Assembly: GCA_963819475.1 (NCBI GenBank) | Contig: CAWFWE010000003.1 | Coordinates: 1-64,000 of the forward strand | From: DASUAS01 sp963819475 | Lineage (GTDB): Bacteria; Actinomycetota; Acidimicrobiia; IMCC26256; DASPTH01 | Direction of reading: 5' to 3' | DNA length: 64,000 nt | In this document: piece by piece, positions 45,477-54,523 of the stretch | Position numbering within the stretch: position 1 is the stretch's first letter | Layout of the letters: each line of letters starts with the position of its first letter | Made by a program: the position numbers and the translations under genes | The notes under the pieces: generated by a model | Seen by the model: only the letters and a program-made list of their open reading frames with translations | Told to the model about the DNA's origin: nothing | Databases searched by the model: none

Positions 45477-47123
45477 ATGACGGAAGCGACGGCGACGGGG
45501 ACGTCGGCGCGCCAGGGCGCGGCAGCCAAGGCCGTGCTGGTGACGCTGGCCGCGGCGCAGTTCGTGATGATCCTGGACTCGTCGGTGATGAACGTGTCGA
45601 TCGCGACCGTCGCGAAGGACCTCGACACGACCGTCACCGGCATCCAGACCGCCATCACCCTCTACACGCTGGTCATGGCGTCGTTGATGATCACCGGCGG
45701 GAAGATGGGCGCGATCCTCGGGCGCAAGCGCGCGTTCACGATCGGGTGCGTGATCTACGCGTGCGGTTCGTTGACCACCGCGCTGTCCCCGAACCTCCCG
45801 GTGCTGCTGTTCGGATGGTCGTTCCTCGAAGGCGTCGGCGCCGCCCTCGTGATGCCGGCCATCGTGGCCCTCGTGGCCTCGAACTTCGTCAAGGCGGAGC
45901 GGCCACGCGCCTACGGCATCGTGACCGCCGGCGGCGCGATCGCGGTCGCGGTGGGCCCGTTGATCGGCGGGTTGTTCACCACCTACTGGTCGTGGCGATA
46001 CGTGTTCGTGGGCGAGGTGCTCATCATCGGCGTGGTGCTGCTGCTGAACCGGCGCACCGCCGACACGCCGAAGGAGGAAGGCGCGAAGCTCGACCTCGTC
46101 GGCACTGCGCTCTCGGCGCTCGGCCTGGGCCTCATCGTGTACGGCGTCCTGCGCTCCGGCACGTGGGGATTCGTCCAACCGAAGCCCGACGCGCCCACAT
46201 GGTTGGGCCTGTCGCCGGTGATCTGGTTGGTGCTCGGCGGTGGCGCGGTGCTGCTCGGCTTCCTCGAGTGGGAGAAGCACCGCCGCGACACCGGCCGGGC
46301 CGCGCTGCTCGACCCGGCCATCCTCCGGGTCAAGCTGCTCCGCAGCGGGCTCACCGCGTTCTTCTTCCAGTACCTGCTCCAGGCGGGCCTGTTCTTCGCC
46401 GTGCCTCTCTTCCTGTCGATCGCGCTCGGGCTCTCGGCCATCGACACCGGGCTGCGGATCCTGCCGCTCTCGATCACCCTGGTGATCGCCGCGGTCGGCA
46501 TCCCCAAGCTGTTCCCGCAGGCGTCGCCCCGCCGGATCAGCCAGCTCGGATTCCTCATGCTGTTCCTCGGGCTCGTGGTGTTCGTGGCCGCGCTCGACGC
46601 CGGCGCCGGTCCCGAGATCGTCACGTGGCCGATGCTCCTCGCCGGCTTCGGCATCGGCGCGCTCGCGTCGCAGCTCGGCGCGGTCACCGTCTCCTCGGTG
46701 CCCGACGAGCAGAGCGGCGAGGTCGGGGGCCTGCAGAACACCTTCTCCAACCTCGGGATCTCGCTCGGCACGGCGCTGGCCGGCGCCATCCTCATGTCCG
46801 CGCTCACCGCGTCGTTCTTCTCCGGGATCGCGAGCAACCCCGCGGTGCCGGCGGAGCTGACGTCGAAGGCGCAGACCGAGCTCACCAGCGGGGTGCCGTT
46901 CATCTCCGACGCCGATCTGAAGGAGGCACTCGACGACGCCGGGGTGCCACCGAAGACCGCCGACGCAGTCGTCGAGGAGAACGCGGACGCCCGGCTCGAT
47001 GGCCTGCGGGCGTCGCTCTCGGTCCTGGCGGTGCTCGCCCTCGTTGCGCTGTTCCTGAGCCGCGGCATCCCCACCACCCCGGTGGGCGCCGAAGTCGGGG
47101 AACCGGCCGCGGCGCCGGGGTAG
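45477..47123 (+). CDS. DHA2-family MFS efflux pump
   Basis: A 548-residue transporter with about 14 helices. LAAAQFVMILDSSVMNVSIATVAKDLDTTVTGIQTAITLYTLVMASLMITGGKMGAILGRKRAF is the first-helix/motif A region, and GIVTAGGAIAVAVGPLIGGLFTTYWSWRYVF is motif C. Between the last helices is a 70-residue loop with a helical insert (SDADLKEALDDAGVPPKTADAVVEENADA), likely extracytoplasmic. GGAGGGGA precedes the ATG. It is not paired with a visible regulator. Substrate is unknown. Confidence 0.88.
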   Translation: MTEATATGTSARQGAAAKAVLVTLAAAQFVMILDSSVMNVSIATVAKDLDTTVTGIQTAITLYTLVMASLMITGGKMGAILGRKRAFTIGCVIYACGSLTTALSPNLPVLLFGWSFLEGVGAALVMPAIVALVASNFVKAERPRAYGIVTAGGAIAVAVGPLIGGLFTTYWSWRYVFVGEVLIIGVVLLLNRRTADTPKEEGAKLDLVGTALSALGLGLIVYGVLRSGTWGFVQPKPDAPTWLGLSPVIWLVLGGGAVLLGFLEWEKHRRDTGRAALLDPAILRVKLLRSGLTAFFFQYLLQAGLFFAVPLFLSIALGLSAIDTGLRILPLSITLVIAAVGIPKLFPQASPRRISQLGFLMLFLGLVVFVAALDAGAGPEIVTWPMLLAGFGIGALASQLGAVTVSSVPDEQSGEVGGLQNTFSNLGISLGTALAGAILMSALTASFFSGIASNPAVPAELTSKAQTELTSGVPFISDADLKEALDDAGVPPKTADAVVEENADARLDGLRASLSVLAVLALVALFLSRGIPTTPVGAEVGEPAAAPG

Positions 47124-47131
47124 CGGGCGGC

Positions 47132-48166
47132 TCAGTCGGTCATCGGTTGGAGCCCGTGGAACGGGCTGCCGAGTTGCTCCCACTCCTGGTAGAGCTCCAT
47201 GAATTCCTGCCCGAAGGGATCGCCGCCCATGAGCGGCATGGCGGCGCGTCGGATGGTGAAGTCGGTCGGCGCCAGCTTGCCGGCGCGCACGAAGTGCCGG
47301 CGCGCGACGTCATCGTCGCCGTGGCGGCGCGCTTCGGTGGCGATCCGGAAGTGCAGGCGGGCGCACACCTCGTCGTCGGAGAGGTCGGGGACCGCGGCAC
47401 GCGCGTCGTCGGCCGAGAGCGTCGCCGCGCCGTCACGCACCCACGCCCGCAGGGCGTCGAGGTGCGGACCTGCGTACGCCCCGGTGAACTCGGCGAACAT
47501 GTCGGTCGAGAACGCAACGCTGTTGGGCCGGACGATGCGGTCGTCCTCGTCGATCCAGATGACGGTGGGCACGTTGCTGATCGCGTAGAGCTCGGTGAGC
47601 AGGTGCTGGCGATCCAGCAGGACGGGGAGCGTGATCCCCTCGGTCCAGGGGCGGACGTCGTCAGCAGAGTCGTCGAGCGCGACCGCGATGACGGTGAAGT
47701 TCGCATCGGCCAACTCGTCCTGCAGCGCCTGCCACCCGGGCAGGTCGTAACGGCAGCCTCACCAGGAGGCGAAGGCGTGGAGGAGCCGTTTCCTCCCCCG
47801 CCACTCCGACAGCGTGTGCGGCGTGCCGTCGAGGTCGGGGAGCTCGAAGTCGGGGGCCACCAGCATCTGCAGCGCGTCGCGGCGTTGCTCCGCGCCCCGC
47901 GCGACGGCGACGAGACCGGCATCGGGGTCGACGACCGACTGGCGTCCCAGCGCGCTCGCCACCGCGGCGACGTCGAGGAGCTTGCCCGAGAGCAGCGCGT
48001 CGCGATCGCGGACCGGTACACAGACGTCGTCGCGACAGAGCCCTTCGGGCTGCAACGTCCATCCGAGTGCGGTCGTCAACGACGACGGCGTCACGAGGAC
48101 GCGCTCGCCGTCGATCTGCGCGTCGACGGTCGTGGTGTGCTCGGCGATGATCGTGACCGGCGTCAT
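47132..48166 (-). CDS. Candidate selenoprotein: thioredoxin-fold (ResA/TlpA-like) protein with in-frame TGA at the redox site
   Basis: A 344-codon frame interrupted only by TGA at 47761-47759 (codon 136). Before it: QPEGLCRDDVCVPV, DFELPDLDGTPHTLSEWRGRKRLLHAFASW. After it, in the same frame: GCRYDLPGWQALQDELADANFTVIAVALDD and the cis-Pro block NVPTVIWIDEDDRIV of thioredoxin folds, then a helical C-terminal region. The motif reads FASW-[TGA]-GC, where TlpA/ResA proteins have Cys. A stem-loop with SECIS-like geometry follows (47728-47744). Thus the TGA probably encodes selenocysteine. It is not a frameshift, since both sides share a frame. No signal peptide is visible. A TAGCCT box ends 6 nt before the ATG. 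A nonsense mutation or base error is the alternative. Confidence 0.8.
47728..47758 (-). promoter_or_regulatory. Putative bacterial SECIS element after the in-frame TGA
   Basis: On the minus strand CCTGCC (47744-47739), loop CGGGT (47738-47734), GGCAGG (47733-47728) make a 6-bp perfect stem. The loop begins 20 nt after the TGA and has G at its second position. This fits the known bacterial pattern: apical loop roughly 16-37 nt after UGA, short stem, G among the first two loop bases. Confidence 0.6.
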
Positions 48167-48172
48167 CGGCCC

Positions 48173-48178
48173 AGGCTA
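48173..48178 (-). promoter_or_regulatory. -10 box of leaderless-type promoter for the selenoprotein candidate
   Basis: TAGCCT with spacer GGGCCG before the ATG at 48166, identical to the box before the permease operon at 20354. Confidence 0.45.
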
Positions 48179-48218
48179 CGGGATGGGCGCGCGGCGCGTC
48201 GCCCTACCATCGCGGTCG

Positions 48219-49079
48219 GTGGACGCCCGTGAGTTCCTCGGCCTGCGCGAGACGCACAACCCGCTGCGGTGGTACCTCGAGATCGTGCCCGGCATCTGCA
48301 CCGACGGTCTCTTCCTGTTCGGCGGCTGCGGACTCGGGGCGGCCATCGAGGCGTTGGAGCGCACCACCGGGCGGCCGGTCGTGTGGGCGGCCGCGCAGTA
48401 CCTGTCGAACGCACAACCGCCGGAGATCATGGACGTCGACCTGACCGTCGCCGTCACCGGCCACCGGACCACCCAGGCGCGCGCCGTCGCGCACGTCGGT
48501 GATCGCGAGGTGCTCACCGTCAACGCGGCGTTGGGGGCGCGGGAGGTGCCGTGCTCGGGCCAGTGGGCCAGGATGCCGGCGGTCGACCCGCCGGACGCGT
48601 GCCCGCCGCGCCGCCGCCGGGTCTCCACCGTCGACGACGCGCTGTCGCAGCGCCTCGAGATGCGCCTCGCCATCGGGCGCGACTTCGCCGAGTTCGACGG
48701 CCGTCACAGCGACGGGCACGCGGCATTGTGGGCGCGCGTTCCCGACGTGCTCGAGATGTCGGCGGGGACGCTCGCCATCCTCGGCGACTACGTCCCCTTC
48801 GGCGTCGGCCAGGCGTTGGGCGAGCTCGTCACCGGCAGCAGCCTCGACAACACCCTGCGCGTCTGTTCGCTCGTGCCGAGCGAATGGGTGCTCGTCGACG
48901 TACAGGTGCAGGCGGTCGAGCACGGGTTCGGGCACGGGCGGGTGCACCTCTGGGCCGAGGACGGCACCCTCCTCGCCACCGCCGGGCAGTCGTGCGTCGT
49001 GCGCGCCTGGCAGGAAGACCGGCTCGCCTCGCTCGACGCCGTCGAACCGACGGTGCCGCGCCGAACCACTGGTCGATGA
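48219..49079 (+). CDS. Acyl-CoA thioesterase II-like (double hotdog) protein
   Basis: About 286 residues. LGLRETHNPLRWYLEIVPGICTDGLFLFGGCGLGAAIEALERTTGRPVVWAAAQYLSNAQPPEIMDVDLTVAVTGHRTTQARAVAHVGDREVLTVNAALG is the first TesB-like hotdog domain. The second includes LAILGDYVPFGVGQALGELVTGSSLDNTLRV and LVDVQVQAVEHGFGHGRVHLWAEDGTLLATAGQSCVVR, ending with the GQS motif. It probably hydrolyses acyl-CoA esters. GTG 48219 follows a TACCAT box (48205-48210); ATG 48183 is in frame but lies upstream of that box. Its stop overlaps the SGNH gene (ATGA). Confidence 0.83.
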   Translation: MDAREFLGLRETHNPLRWYLEIVPGICTDGLFLFGGCGLGAAIEALERTTGRPVVWAAAQYLSNAQPPEIMDVDLTVAVTGHRTTQARAVAHVGDREVLTVNAALGAREVPCSGQWARMPAVDPPDACPPRRRRVSTVDDALSQRLEMRLAIGRDFAEFDGRHSDGHAALWARVPDVLEMSAGTLAILGDYVPFGVGQALGELVTGSSLDNTLRVCSLVPSEWVLVDVQVQAVEHGFGHGRVHLWAEDGTLLATAGQSCVVRAWQEDRLASLDAVEPTVPRRTTGR

Positions 49080-49927
49080 CGCGTCGTCTCGCGTCCCCGC
49101 TCGTCGCGCTGGTCGCGGTCGGCTCGCTCGCGGTGTTCGGAGCGGGCCCGGCGAACGCGCGGGGGCGGGTACGGGTCCCCGACCCGATCCGGGTGCTGGT
49201 GGTGGGCGAGTCCCAGGCCGGCACGCTGGCGTTCGGGGCCCCGCGGCCCCCCGACCACCACGGCCTCGTCGCCCAACCCGGGCTCGCGCTGTGGGACAGC
49301 ACCATCCTCGGGTGCTCGATCTCCTCGGTCCCCACGTTCGTGCTCGCCGACGGGGAGCGGGTCGCCAACCGGTGCGGGGGCACCGGGTACTGGCAGCAGT
49401 ACTGGACCACGGCCGTGCAGAGGACGAAGCCCGACGTGGTCTTCGTGATGGCCGGCGCCCGCGACCTCTACGACGTCGCCGCGACCGACGGCGGGGTCAT
49501 CCATCCCGGTGACTCGGCGTGGACGGCGCAGTACACCGCCGACGTGGGTGAGCTGTTCCGCATCCTCGGGATGACCGGCGCCCCCATCGTGGGGGTGAAG
49601 CCGACCTGCTTCGGCCCCGACACGCTGCCGGGCGGCGAGCCCCAGGCGCCCGAGAAACTCGACGCCGCCCGCGCGCAGGCCGTCGCGGGCGCGTGGCAGG
49701 TAGCGGCACGGGGGACCGGGGTCCGCCTGCTCGACCTCGACGCCGTGATCTGCCCGGGTGGCGTGGCGGATCCTGCGATCCGGGCCGACGGCACGCACTT
49801 CACCGTGGCCGGCGCCGATCGGGTGGCGCCGCGGGTGGCGACCGCGCTCCGTCGCGCGGTCAAGGAAGCGAGTGCTCGGCGAGGAAGCGCGCCGCGACCT
49901 CGGTCGGGTCCCGCTGCTCACGGCTGA
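49076..49927 (+). CDS. Secreted SGNH-type hydrolase/acyltransferase domain protein
   Basis: A 283-residue protein with a signal peptide (LVALVAVGSLAVFGAGPANA). IRVLVVGESQAGTLAFG is block I, with Gly-Glu-Ser in place of the usual Gly-Asp-Ser. VVFVMAGARDLYD holds block III-like residues, and AIRADGTHFTVAGADRVAP contains the Asp-x-x-His pair of block V. This is the SGNH domain type found at the C-terminus of O-acyltransferases, here alone and exported. It is coupled to the thioesterase upstream. Its last 68 bp overlap the convergent binding-protein gene, which may mean the true stop is earlier. Confidence 0.72.
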   Translation: MTRRLASPLVALVAVGSLAVFGAGPANARGRVRVPDPIRVLVVGESQAGTLAFGAPRPPDHHGLVAQPGLALWDSTILGCSISSVPTFVLADGERVANRCGGTGYWQQYWTTAVQRTKPDVVFVMAGARDLYDVAATDGGVIHPGDSAWTAQYTADVGELFRILGMTGAPIVGVKPTCFGPDTLPGGEPQAPEKLDAARAQAVAGAWQVAARGTGVRLLDLDAVICPGGVADPAIRADGTHFTVAGADRVAPRVATALRRAVKEASARRGSAPRPRSGPAAHG

Positions 49928-50789
49928 CCGCCAGCGACATCGCGTTGTACACGCCGGTCGTGATGGCTGCGGAGACCCTGTTCGCCACCCGCAGGGTCTC
50001 GGGCGTCGCCATGGACTCCCGGAGGACCAACACCGGGTTGTCGGCCGGTTGCAGCCCCTTGTCGTCGCGGAGCAGCACCGCGTCGCGGGGGATGACGCTG
50101 CTGCCGGTGAAGAGGACGGCGACGTCGATGTCGCCGCGGGACAGGGCGCGTTCGGTCGCCGGACCGTTCGGGTCGATCGGGACCACGTTGCCGAACCGCA
50201 GCCCGTAGGTCCGCTGCGACGCGTCACCCAGGCAGAGCGGACGACGGGTGCACTCGGGTGGCGCGCCGATCGTCAACCGGGGTGCGACCCGGCGCAGGTC
50301 CGACACCCTGCTCAGGTGGAGCTTCCGGGCCGTGCGGCGGGTGACGAAGAAGCCGTTGACGTCGACCGCGGGCGCGGCGTCGGTCACGGTGAGACCGGTG
50401 CCGCGCAGCTTGGCGACGAGCGCGGCGTGGGTCTTGCCGCTGTTGGACGTCGGTCTGCCGCCGAGATAGGTGAGCAGGGTGCCCTGGTAGTCGGCGTACG
50501 CGTCGAAGGTGCCGCCCTGCAGCGCCGGGAACACGACCTCGGTGGGGCCGACCGCGTCGGAGAAGGTCACGTGGGCGCCCCGGGACGCGAGGGCCTGACC
50601 GTACGCCTGCGAGAGCACCTGCGCGCCGGCGAAGTTCTTCGCGGCCATCTGGACGGAGAGGGTCTGGGCCGCGGTGGAGGCCGCCGGCACCAGGAAGGCG
50701 AGCGCGCCGGCGACGAGCGCCGCGCCCGCGCGGGCGAACCGCGCGCTGGCCGTGCGGTCGGTGCGGCGACAGGGATGCGGGGGCAGCAA
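49860..50789 (-). CDS. Orphan osmoprotectant-type ABC substrate-binding protein
   Basis: A 309-residue paralogue of the binder at 17883. It shares AAPAVDVNGFFVTRRTARKL, YADYQGTLLTYLGGRPTSNSGKT, PPECTRRPLCLGDASQ and LFTGSSVIPRDAVLLRDDKGLQPADNPVLV in the same order, including the Cys pair. It is more Arg-rich where the other is Lys-rich. A signal peptide is present (ALVAGALAFLVPAASTAAQ). The TTG start at 50789 is preceded by GGAGGACG. No permease or ATPase lies nearby, so it probably feeds the transporter encoded at 18892-21557, or it has another ligand. Confidence 0.85.
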   Translation of the reverse strand: MLPPHPCRRTDRTASARFARAGAALVAGALAFLVPAASTAAQTLSVQMAAKNFAGAQVLSQAYGQALASRGAHVTFSDAVGPTEVVFPALQGGTFDAYADYQGTLLTYLGGRPTSNSGKTHAALVAKLRGTGLTVTDAAPAVDVNGFFVTRRTARKLHLSRVSDLRRVAPRLTIGAPPECTRRPLCLGDASQRTYGLRFGNVVPIDPNGPATERALSRGDIDVAVLFTGSSVIPRDAVLLRDDKGLQPADNPVLVLRESMATPETLRVANRVSAAITTGVYNAMSLAVSREQRDPTEVAARFLAEHSLP

Positions 50790-50885
50790 CGGCTGCGTCC
50801 TCCGGCGTGAGAGGTTCGGAATCGGGCGTGCAGTCTCGCGTGCGGCCGCGCCCGGCGACGGTCACCTCGCCGGTAGCTTTGCCCG

Positions 50886-53342
50886 ATGCCCGCGGTCGTC
50901 CTCCGTCTCCGCGCGGAGGTGCGCCAGCGGTGGCTTCCCTGGCTCGGGGTGGCGCTCCTCGCCGGCATCGCGAGCGGCGGGATCCTCGGTCTCCTGGCCG
51001 GCTCGGTGCGCACCCGGGATGCCTATCGGGACTTCAGCCGCACGATGCGCGCCGCCGACGCCATCGTCGCCGGGCGGAGCGCCTTCGGCCTCGGCGGCGC
51101 CGCCGACGTCGACGACGTCGAGCGGCTGCCCCAGGTGCGTGACACGGCCCGCGCCGGCGTGAGCCTGGTGTTCACCGGCCGGACCGGCGACGGCCGGCGG
51201 GTCGGGCCGGTCGACCTGTTCCCGGTGCTGCCCGCCGACGACCGCTTGGGCACCGTGATCGAGCGGATGGACATCAGGGAGGGCCGGGCCGCCGACCCGC
51301 GCGCCATCGACGAGGCGACCGCCAGCTTCGTGCTCGCGGAGCGGCTCGGCCTCCACCCCGGCAGCACGATCCGCCTGCGCTTCGTCCGCCCGTCGAGCTT
51401 CCCCACAGCTGCGGCCACGCTGCTGAGCAACTTCGGCGCCCGTCTGGCGGGGGCACCGGGCTCGTCGAGCAGCGCGATCGACGAGCTCGCCGACGGGCCC
51501 GACGTGACGTTCCGCATCGTGGGCATCGAGGCGTCGCCGTCGGAGTTCCCCCCGGTGGGCCCCGATCTCGCGCCCCCCTCCACCTCACCCGCGCCTTCAC
51601 CGACCGCTACGGATCGCACGTCGTGTCGAGCCCGCTGCTCTTCGTCCGCCTGCGTGACCCGGGCCAGCTCGACGCGTTCGCCAAGGGCATCGAGCGCCTC
51701 GCCAACGGGCAGCCCGCCGGCTTCGTGCAGAGCCGGCCGCTGCAGACGCCGAAGGTCGAGCGGGCCATCCGCGTCCAGGCCACCGCGGTGCGCCTTGTTG
51801 CGCTCCTTGCGCTCGTCGCCCTCCTGCTCGTCGTCGGTCAGGCCCTCGTGCGCCAGGCGTTCGCCGAGGCGGGCGACGACCGCGTGCTGCGCGCGCTGGG
51901 CTTGGAGCGCAACGAGCTCCGGATGCTGGTGCTCGCCCGCGGGTTGGTGATCGGGTTCAGCAGCGCCGTCCTCGCCGTCGTCGTCGCCGTTCTCATGTCG
52001 CCGCTCATGCCGGTGGGGCTGGCGCGCGTCGCCGACCTGCACCAGGGGTTCCACGCCGATCCGCTCCTCCTCGGGTTGGGCGCGCTGGCGGTGTTGGTCG
52101 GGGTCGTCGCGCTGCGCGCCCTGGCCGCGTGGCGGGTGCGAGTGGCCGAGTCGGCGACCACGTCGGCGCGCCACCCGTCGCTCGCGGACGCGCCTGCTCG
52201 AGCGGAGCCGGCTCTCGCCCAGCGCCGACATCGGGGTGCGCTTCGCGCTCGACCCCGGGCGCGGCGAGACGTCGTCGGGCGTCTGGACGACCGTCCTCGG
52301 GGCCACGCTCACCATCGCGCTCCTGGCCGGCCTGTGGTCGTTCCAGAGCAGCCTCCAGCACATGCTCGACTCGCAGCGGCTCTACGGCTGGAACTGGAGC
52401 GTCAGGAGCGGCGCGCCGGCGTTGCCGGACATCTCCACCGCGCTGGTGCCGGCGTTCTCGCACGATCCCGTCGTCTCGGCCTTCGCCGCGGGGACGATCA
52501 CGCAGGCCGAGCTCGGGCTCGCGCGGGTCGACGTGATGGGCATGCAGCAGGAGCAGGGCCAGGTGGCGCCGACGGTGGTGGAAGGTCGGCTCCCGCAACG
52601 CGCCAACGAGGTGATGCTCGGGGCGCGCAACCTCGAGCGGGCCGGTCTGCAGCTCGGCGACATCGCGGTGCTCCGGCTCGGCAACACCGCGGCCGGGCTG
52701 CGCATCGTCGGCCGCGGGCTCTTCCCCGAGTTCGGTGACGCCGGCGGGCTCGGCAACGGCGTCTACATGACCTACCGCGGCCTGCAACGCCTGCTGCCCG
52801 AGGCGCGCCGGAACGTGTTCCTCGTCCGTTACCGCAGCGGCACCGATGCCGGGGCCGAGACCGTCCACCTCCGCCGGGCGCTCGATCCGTTGCCGACGCG
52901 GTCGTCGGGCGAGCCACGCGAGCTCCAGGCGCTGTCCGAGGTCAGCGGGTTGCCGGCGTTGCTCGGCGGCCTGCTCGTGTTGCTGGCGGTGGCCGCGCTC
53001 GCGCACACCTTGATCTCGTCGGTCCGCCGCCGTCGCCGCGAGCTGGCGGTGCTCCGGACGATGGGGTTCGTGCGCCGCCAGGTGTGGTTGTCGGTGTTCT
53101 GGCAGACCGCGACGCTGGTCGCGATCGCACTGGTCGTGGGCATCCCGCTCGGCGCGCTGCTCGGGCGCTTCGCCTGGAACGTGTTCGCCGAAGACCTGGG
53201 TGCCATCCCCGAGGCTCAGGTGGCATGGGTCCCGTTCCTGCTGGCGATCCCTGCGGCCTTGCTGCTCGCCAGCATCGTCGCCGCGGTGCCCGCGTGGCTG
53301 GCCGGCAGGATGCGGCCGAGCGTCGCACTGCGCGCCGAGTAG
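50886..53342 (+). CDS. FtsX-like ABC transporter permease, two frameshifts
   Basis: About 819 codons after repair, a MacB/FtsX-type permease with two FtsX domains. The N-terminal part ends VTFRIVGIEASPSEFPPVGPDLAPP. A missing C in the six-C run at 51573-51578 shifts the frame to LHLTRAFTDRYGSHVVSSPLLFVRLRDPG. A second shift at about 52185-52195 leads into RLLERSRLSPSADIGVRFALDPGRG. Helix clusters (LVALLALVALLLVVGQAL, LVIGFSSAVLAVVVAVLM, LLGGLLVLLAVAALAHTL, LAIPAALLLASIVAAVP) frame large external domains. No ATPase gene is adjacent. Its role (lipoprotein or peptide export) is unknown. Confidence 0.8.
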
Positions 53343-53361
53343 CCCCGCGCGGGAGGTCGGG

Positions 53362-53493
53362 TCAGGAGGTGACCAGCTCCTCGATCCGGGCCAGCATCTT
53401 GTCCATGTTCTCGACCGTCTTGGCGCGGCCGCGCGCCACGATGGGCTTGCTCGACACCCGCTCGGCGGACGCGACGTCGTTGGTGGCAGCCAT
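53362..53493 (-). CDS. Small hypothetical protein, 43 residues
   Basis: A short ORF starting MAATNDVASAERVSSKPIVA and ending LARIEELVTS. Nearly every codon ends in G or C, as in real genes here. The second half (RAKTVENMDKMLARIEELV) should be an amphipathic helix. AAAGATC lies about 6 nt before the ATG. It fills the gap between the convergent FtsX end and the divergent SnoaL-like gene. Family unknown; it could be spurious. Confidence 0.45.
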   Translation of the reverse strand: MAATNDVASAERVSSKPIVARGRAKTVENMDKMLARIEELVTS

Positions 53494-53558
53494 CGCGGGA
53501 TCTTTCGGGGCCGTGGTGGCAGAATGCCGGGCCAGTACCGATTTGGGGGAGGAGCGCC

Positions 53559-53954
53559 ATGACCTTGGCGACCGACGACATCCTGGCGATCCAGAAGCTG
53601 GTCGCCGACTACAACCACATTGTCGACGCCGGTGACGGCGAGGAGTTCGCGGCGCTGTTCACCGACGACGGATCGCTCGACACCGGGTTCAACGTCGTCA
53701 AGGGCGGCAACGAGCTGCGCGACTTCGCGGCGCTGGTCCCGAGCATGGCGCCGGGCGCCCGCCACATGGTCACGAACGTGTCGATCGACGGCAACGGCAG
53801 CGACGCCACCGCGCGCCTCTACCTGCAGATGTGGTCGACGGCGGGGGGCGCGGCCGAGTCGAAGCTCGTGATCTCGGGTCGGTACGAGGACACCCTGCGG
53901 CGCGACGACGGCCGCTGGCGCTTCGTCACGCGGAAGATGATCCCCGACGGCTGA
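53559..53954 (+). CDS. SnoaL-like/NTF2-fold protein
   Basis: A 131-residue cone-shaped NTF2-like domain. DDILAIQKLVADYNHIVDAGDGEEFAALFTDDGSLDTG is the standard N-terminal helix pair and first strand, and ARHMVTNVSIDGNGSDATARLYLQMW and GRYEDTLRRDDGRWRFVTRKM the sheet. The family includes ketosteroid-isomerase-like and ring-hydroxylation small-subunit enzymes; many have no known substrate. GGGGAGGAG precedes the ATG. Confidence 0.83.
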   Translation: MTLATDDILAIQKLVADYNHIVDAGDGEEFAALFTDDGSLDTGFNVVKGGNELRDFAALVPSMAPGARHMVTNVSIDGNGSDATARLYLQMWSTAGGAAESKLVISGRYEDTLRRDDGRWRFVTRKMIPDG

Positions 53955-53960
53955 CGCGCG

Positions 53961-54479
53961 TCACGGCTTCTCCCAGTGCCAGGGCTCGGACGAGGACTGG
54001 CCCGGCTCCGCCCACGCGGGGTGGACGAACCCGAAGCGGCCCGCGTTCGCCTTCAACCAGTGGTACCCCGCGGAGGCGAAGGTCAGCTCGCCGCCCGCGT
54101 CCTCGAAGTCGACCGCGCGGCCCCATCCGTGCACGCTGGTGCCGGGGACCGCGGCGAGGCTGCAGTTGCCGAAGAAGCAGTAGAAGTCCCGCCACCACTG
54201 TTGCATCTCGAGCGAGCGGTAGCACGACTCGATGCGCGGCGGCCCGGGAAGCGGCGCGGTGTAGGAGCTCGTCTCCGGCCTGACCACGACGCCGTCGGCC
54301 GCGGCGGCATCGAGCAGGCGCCGCAGCGGGTCGGCGACGTCGTTGGCCGCCCGGCACGTGGGCGTGATGGTGGTGAGGGAGCTGTCGGGGAGACGGCCGT
54401 TCGCCGCGGGCGGCGACGCCGGCGGCAGGCACGCGGAGAGGCCCAGCGCCAGCAGAATGGTGAGCAGGGCGGTGCGCAT
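53961..54479 (-). CDS. M15-family (VanY-like) D,D-carboxypeptidase lipoprotein
   Basis: A 172-residue exported protein. The signal sequence MRTALLTILLALGLSACLPP ends in the lipobox LSAC. SYTAPLPGPPRIESCYRSLEMQQWW precedes VPGTSVHGWGRAVDFED, with the zinc His and Asp of the SxHxxGxAxD motif, and SSSEPWHWEKP gives the final HxH-type ligand. It should trim or cleave stem peptides at the outer membrane face. Four extra Cys (CYR, CFFGNC, PTCRA) suggest disulfides. Confidence 0.85.
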   Translation of the reverse strand: MRTALLTILLALGLSACLPPASPPAANGRLPDSSLTTITPTCRAANDVADPLRRLLDAAAADGVVVRPETSSYTAPLPGPPRIESCYRSLEMQQWWRDFYCFFGNCSLAAVPGTSVHGWGRAVDFEDAGGELTFASAGYHWLKANAGRFGFVHPAWAEPGQSSSEPWHWEKP

Positions 54480-54523
54480 GGCGCGACAATAGGGGGGAAA
54501 CCCAGCAGCCGGAGGAGGACGCG

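Noticed and set aside
43668..47183. A 1,171-codon minus-strand open frame
   Set aside because: Only its last part (from 44429) is a real thioesterase half; the rest is a shadow of the LLM and DHA2 genes.
47132..47713. A separate downstream gene starting at TTG 47713 in the thioredoxin locus
   Set aside because: It would begin in the middle of the thioredoxin fold, without the redox motif, and the upstream ORF would end right at the active site. Frame and motif continuity favour one gene with a recoded TGA.
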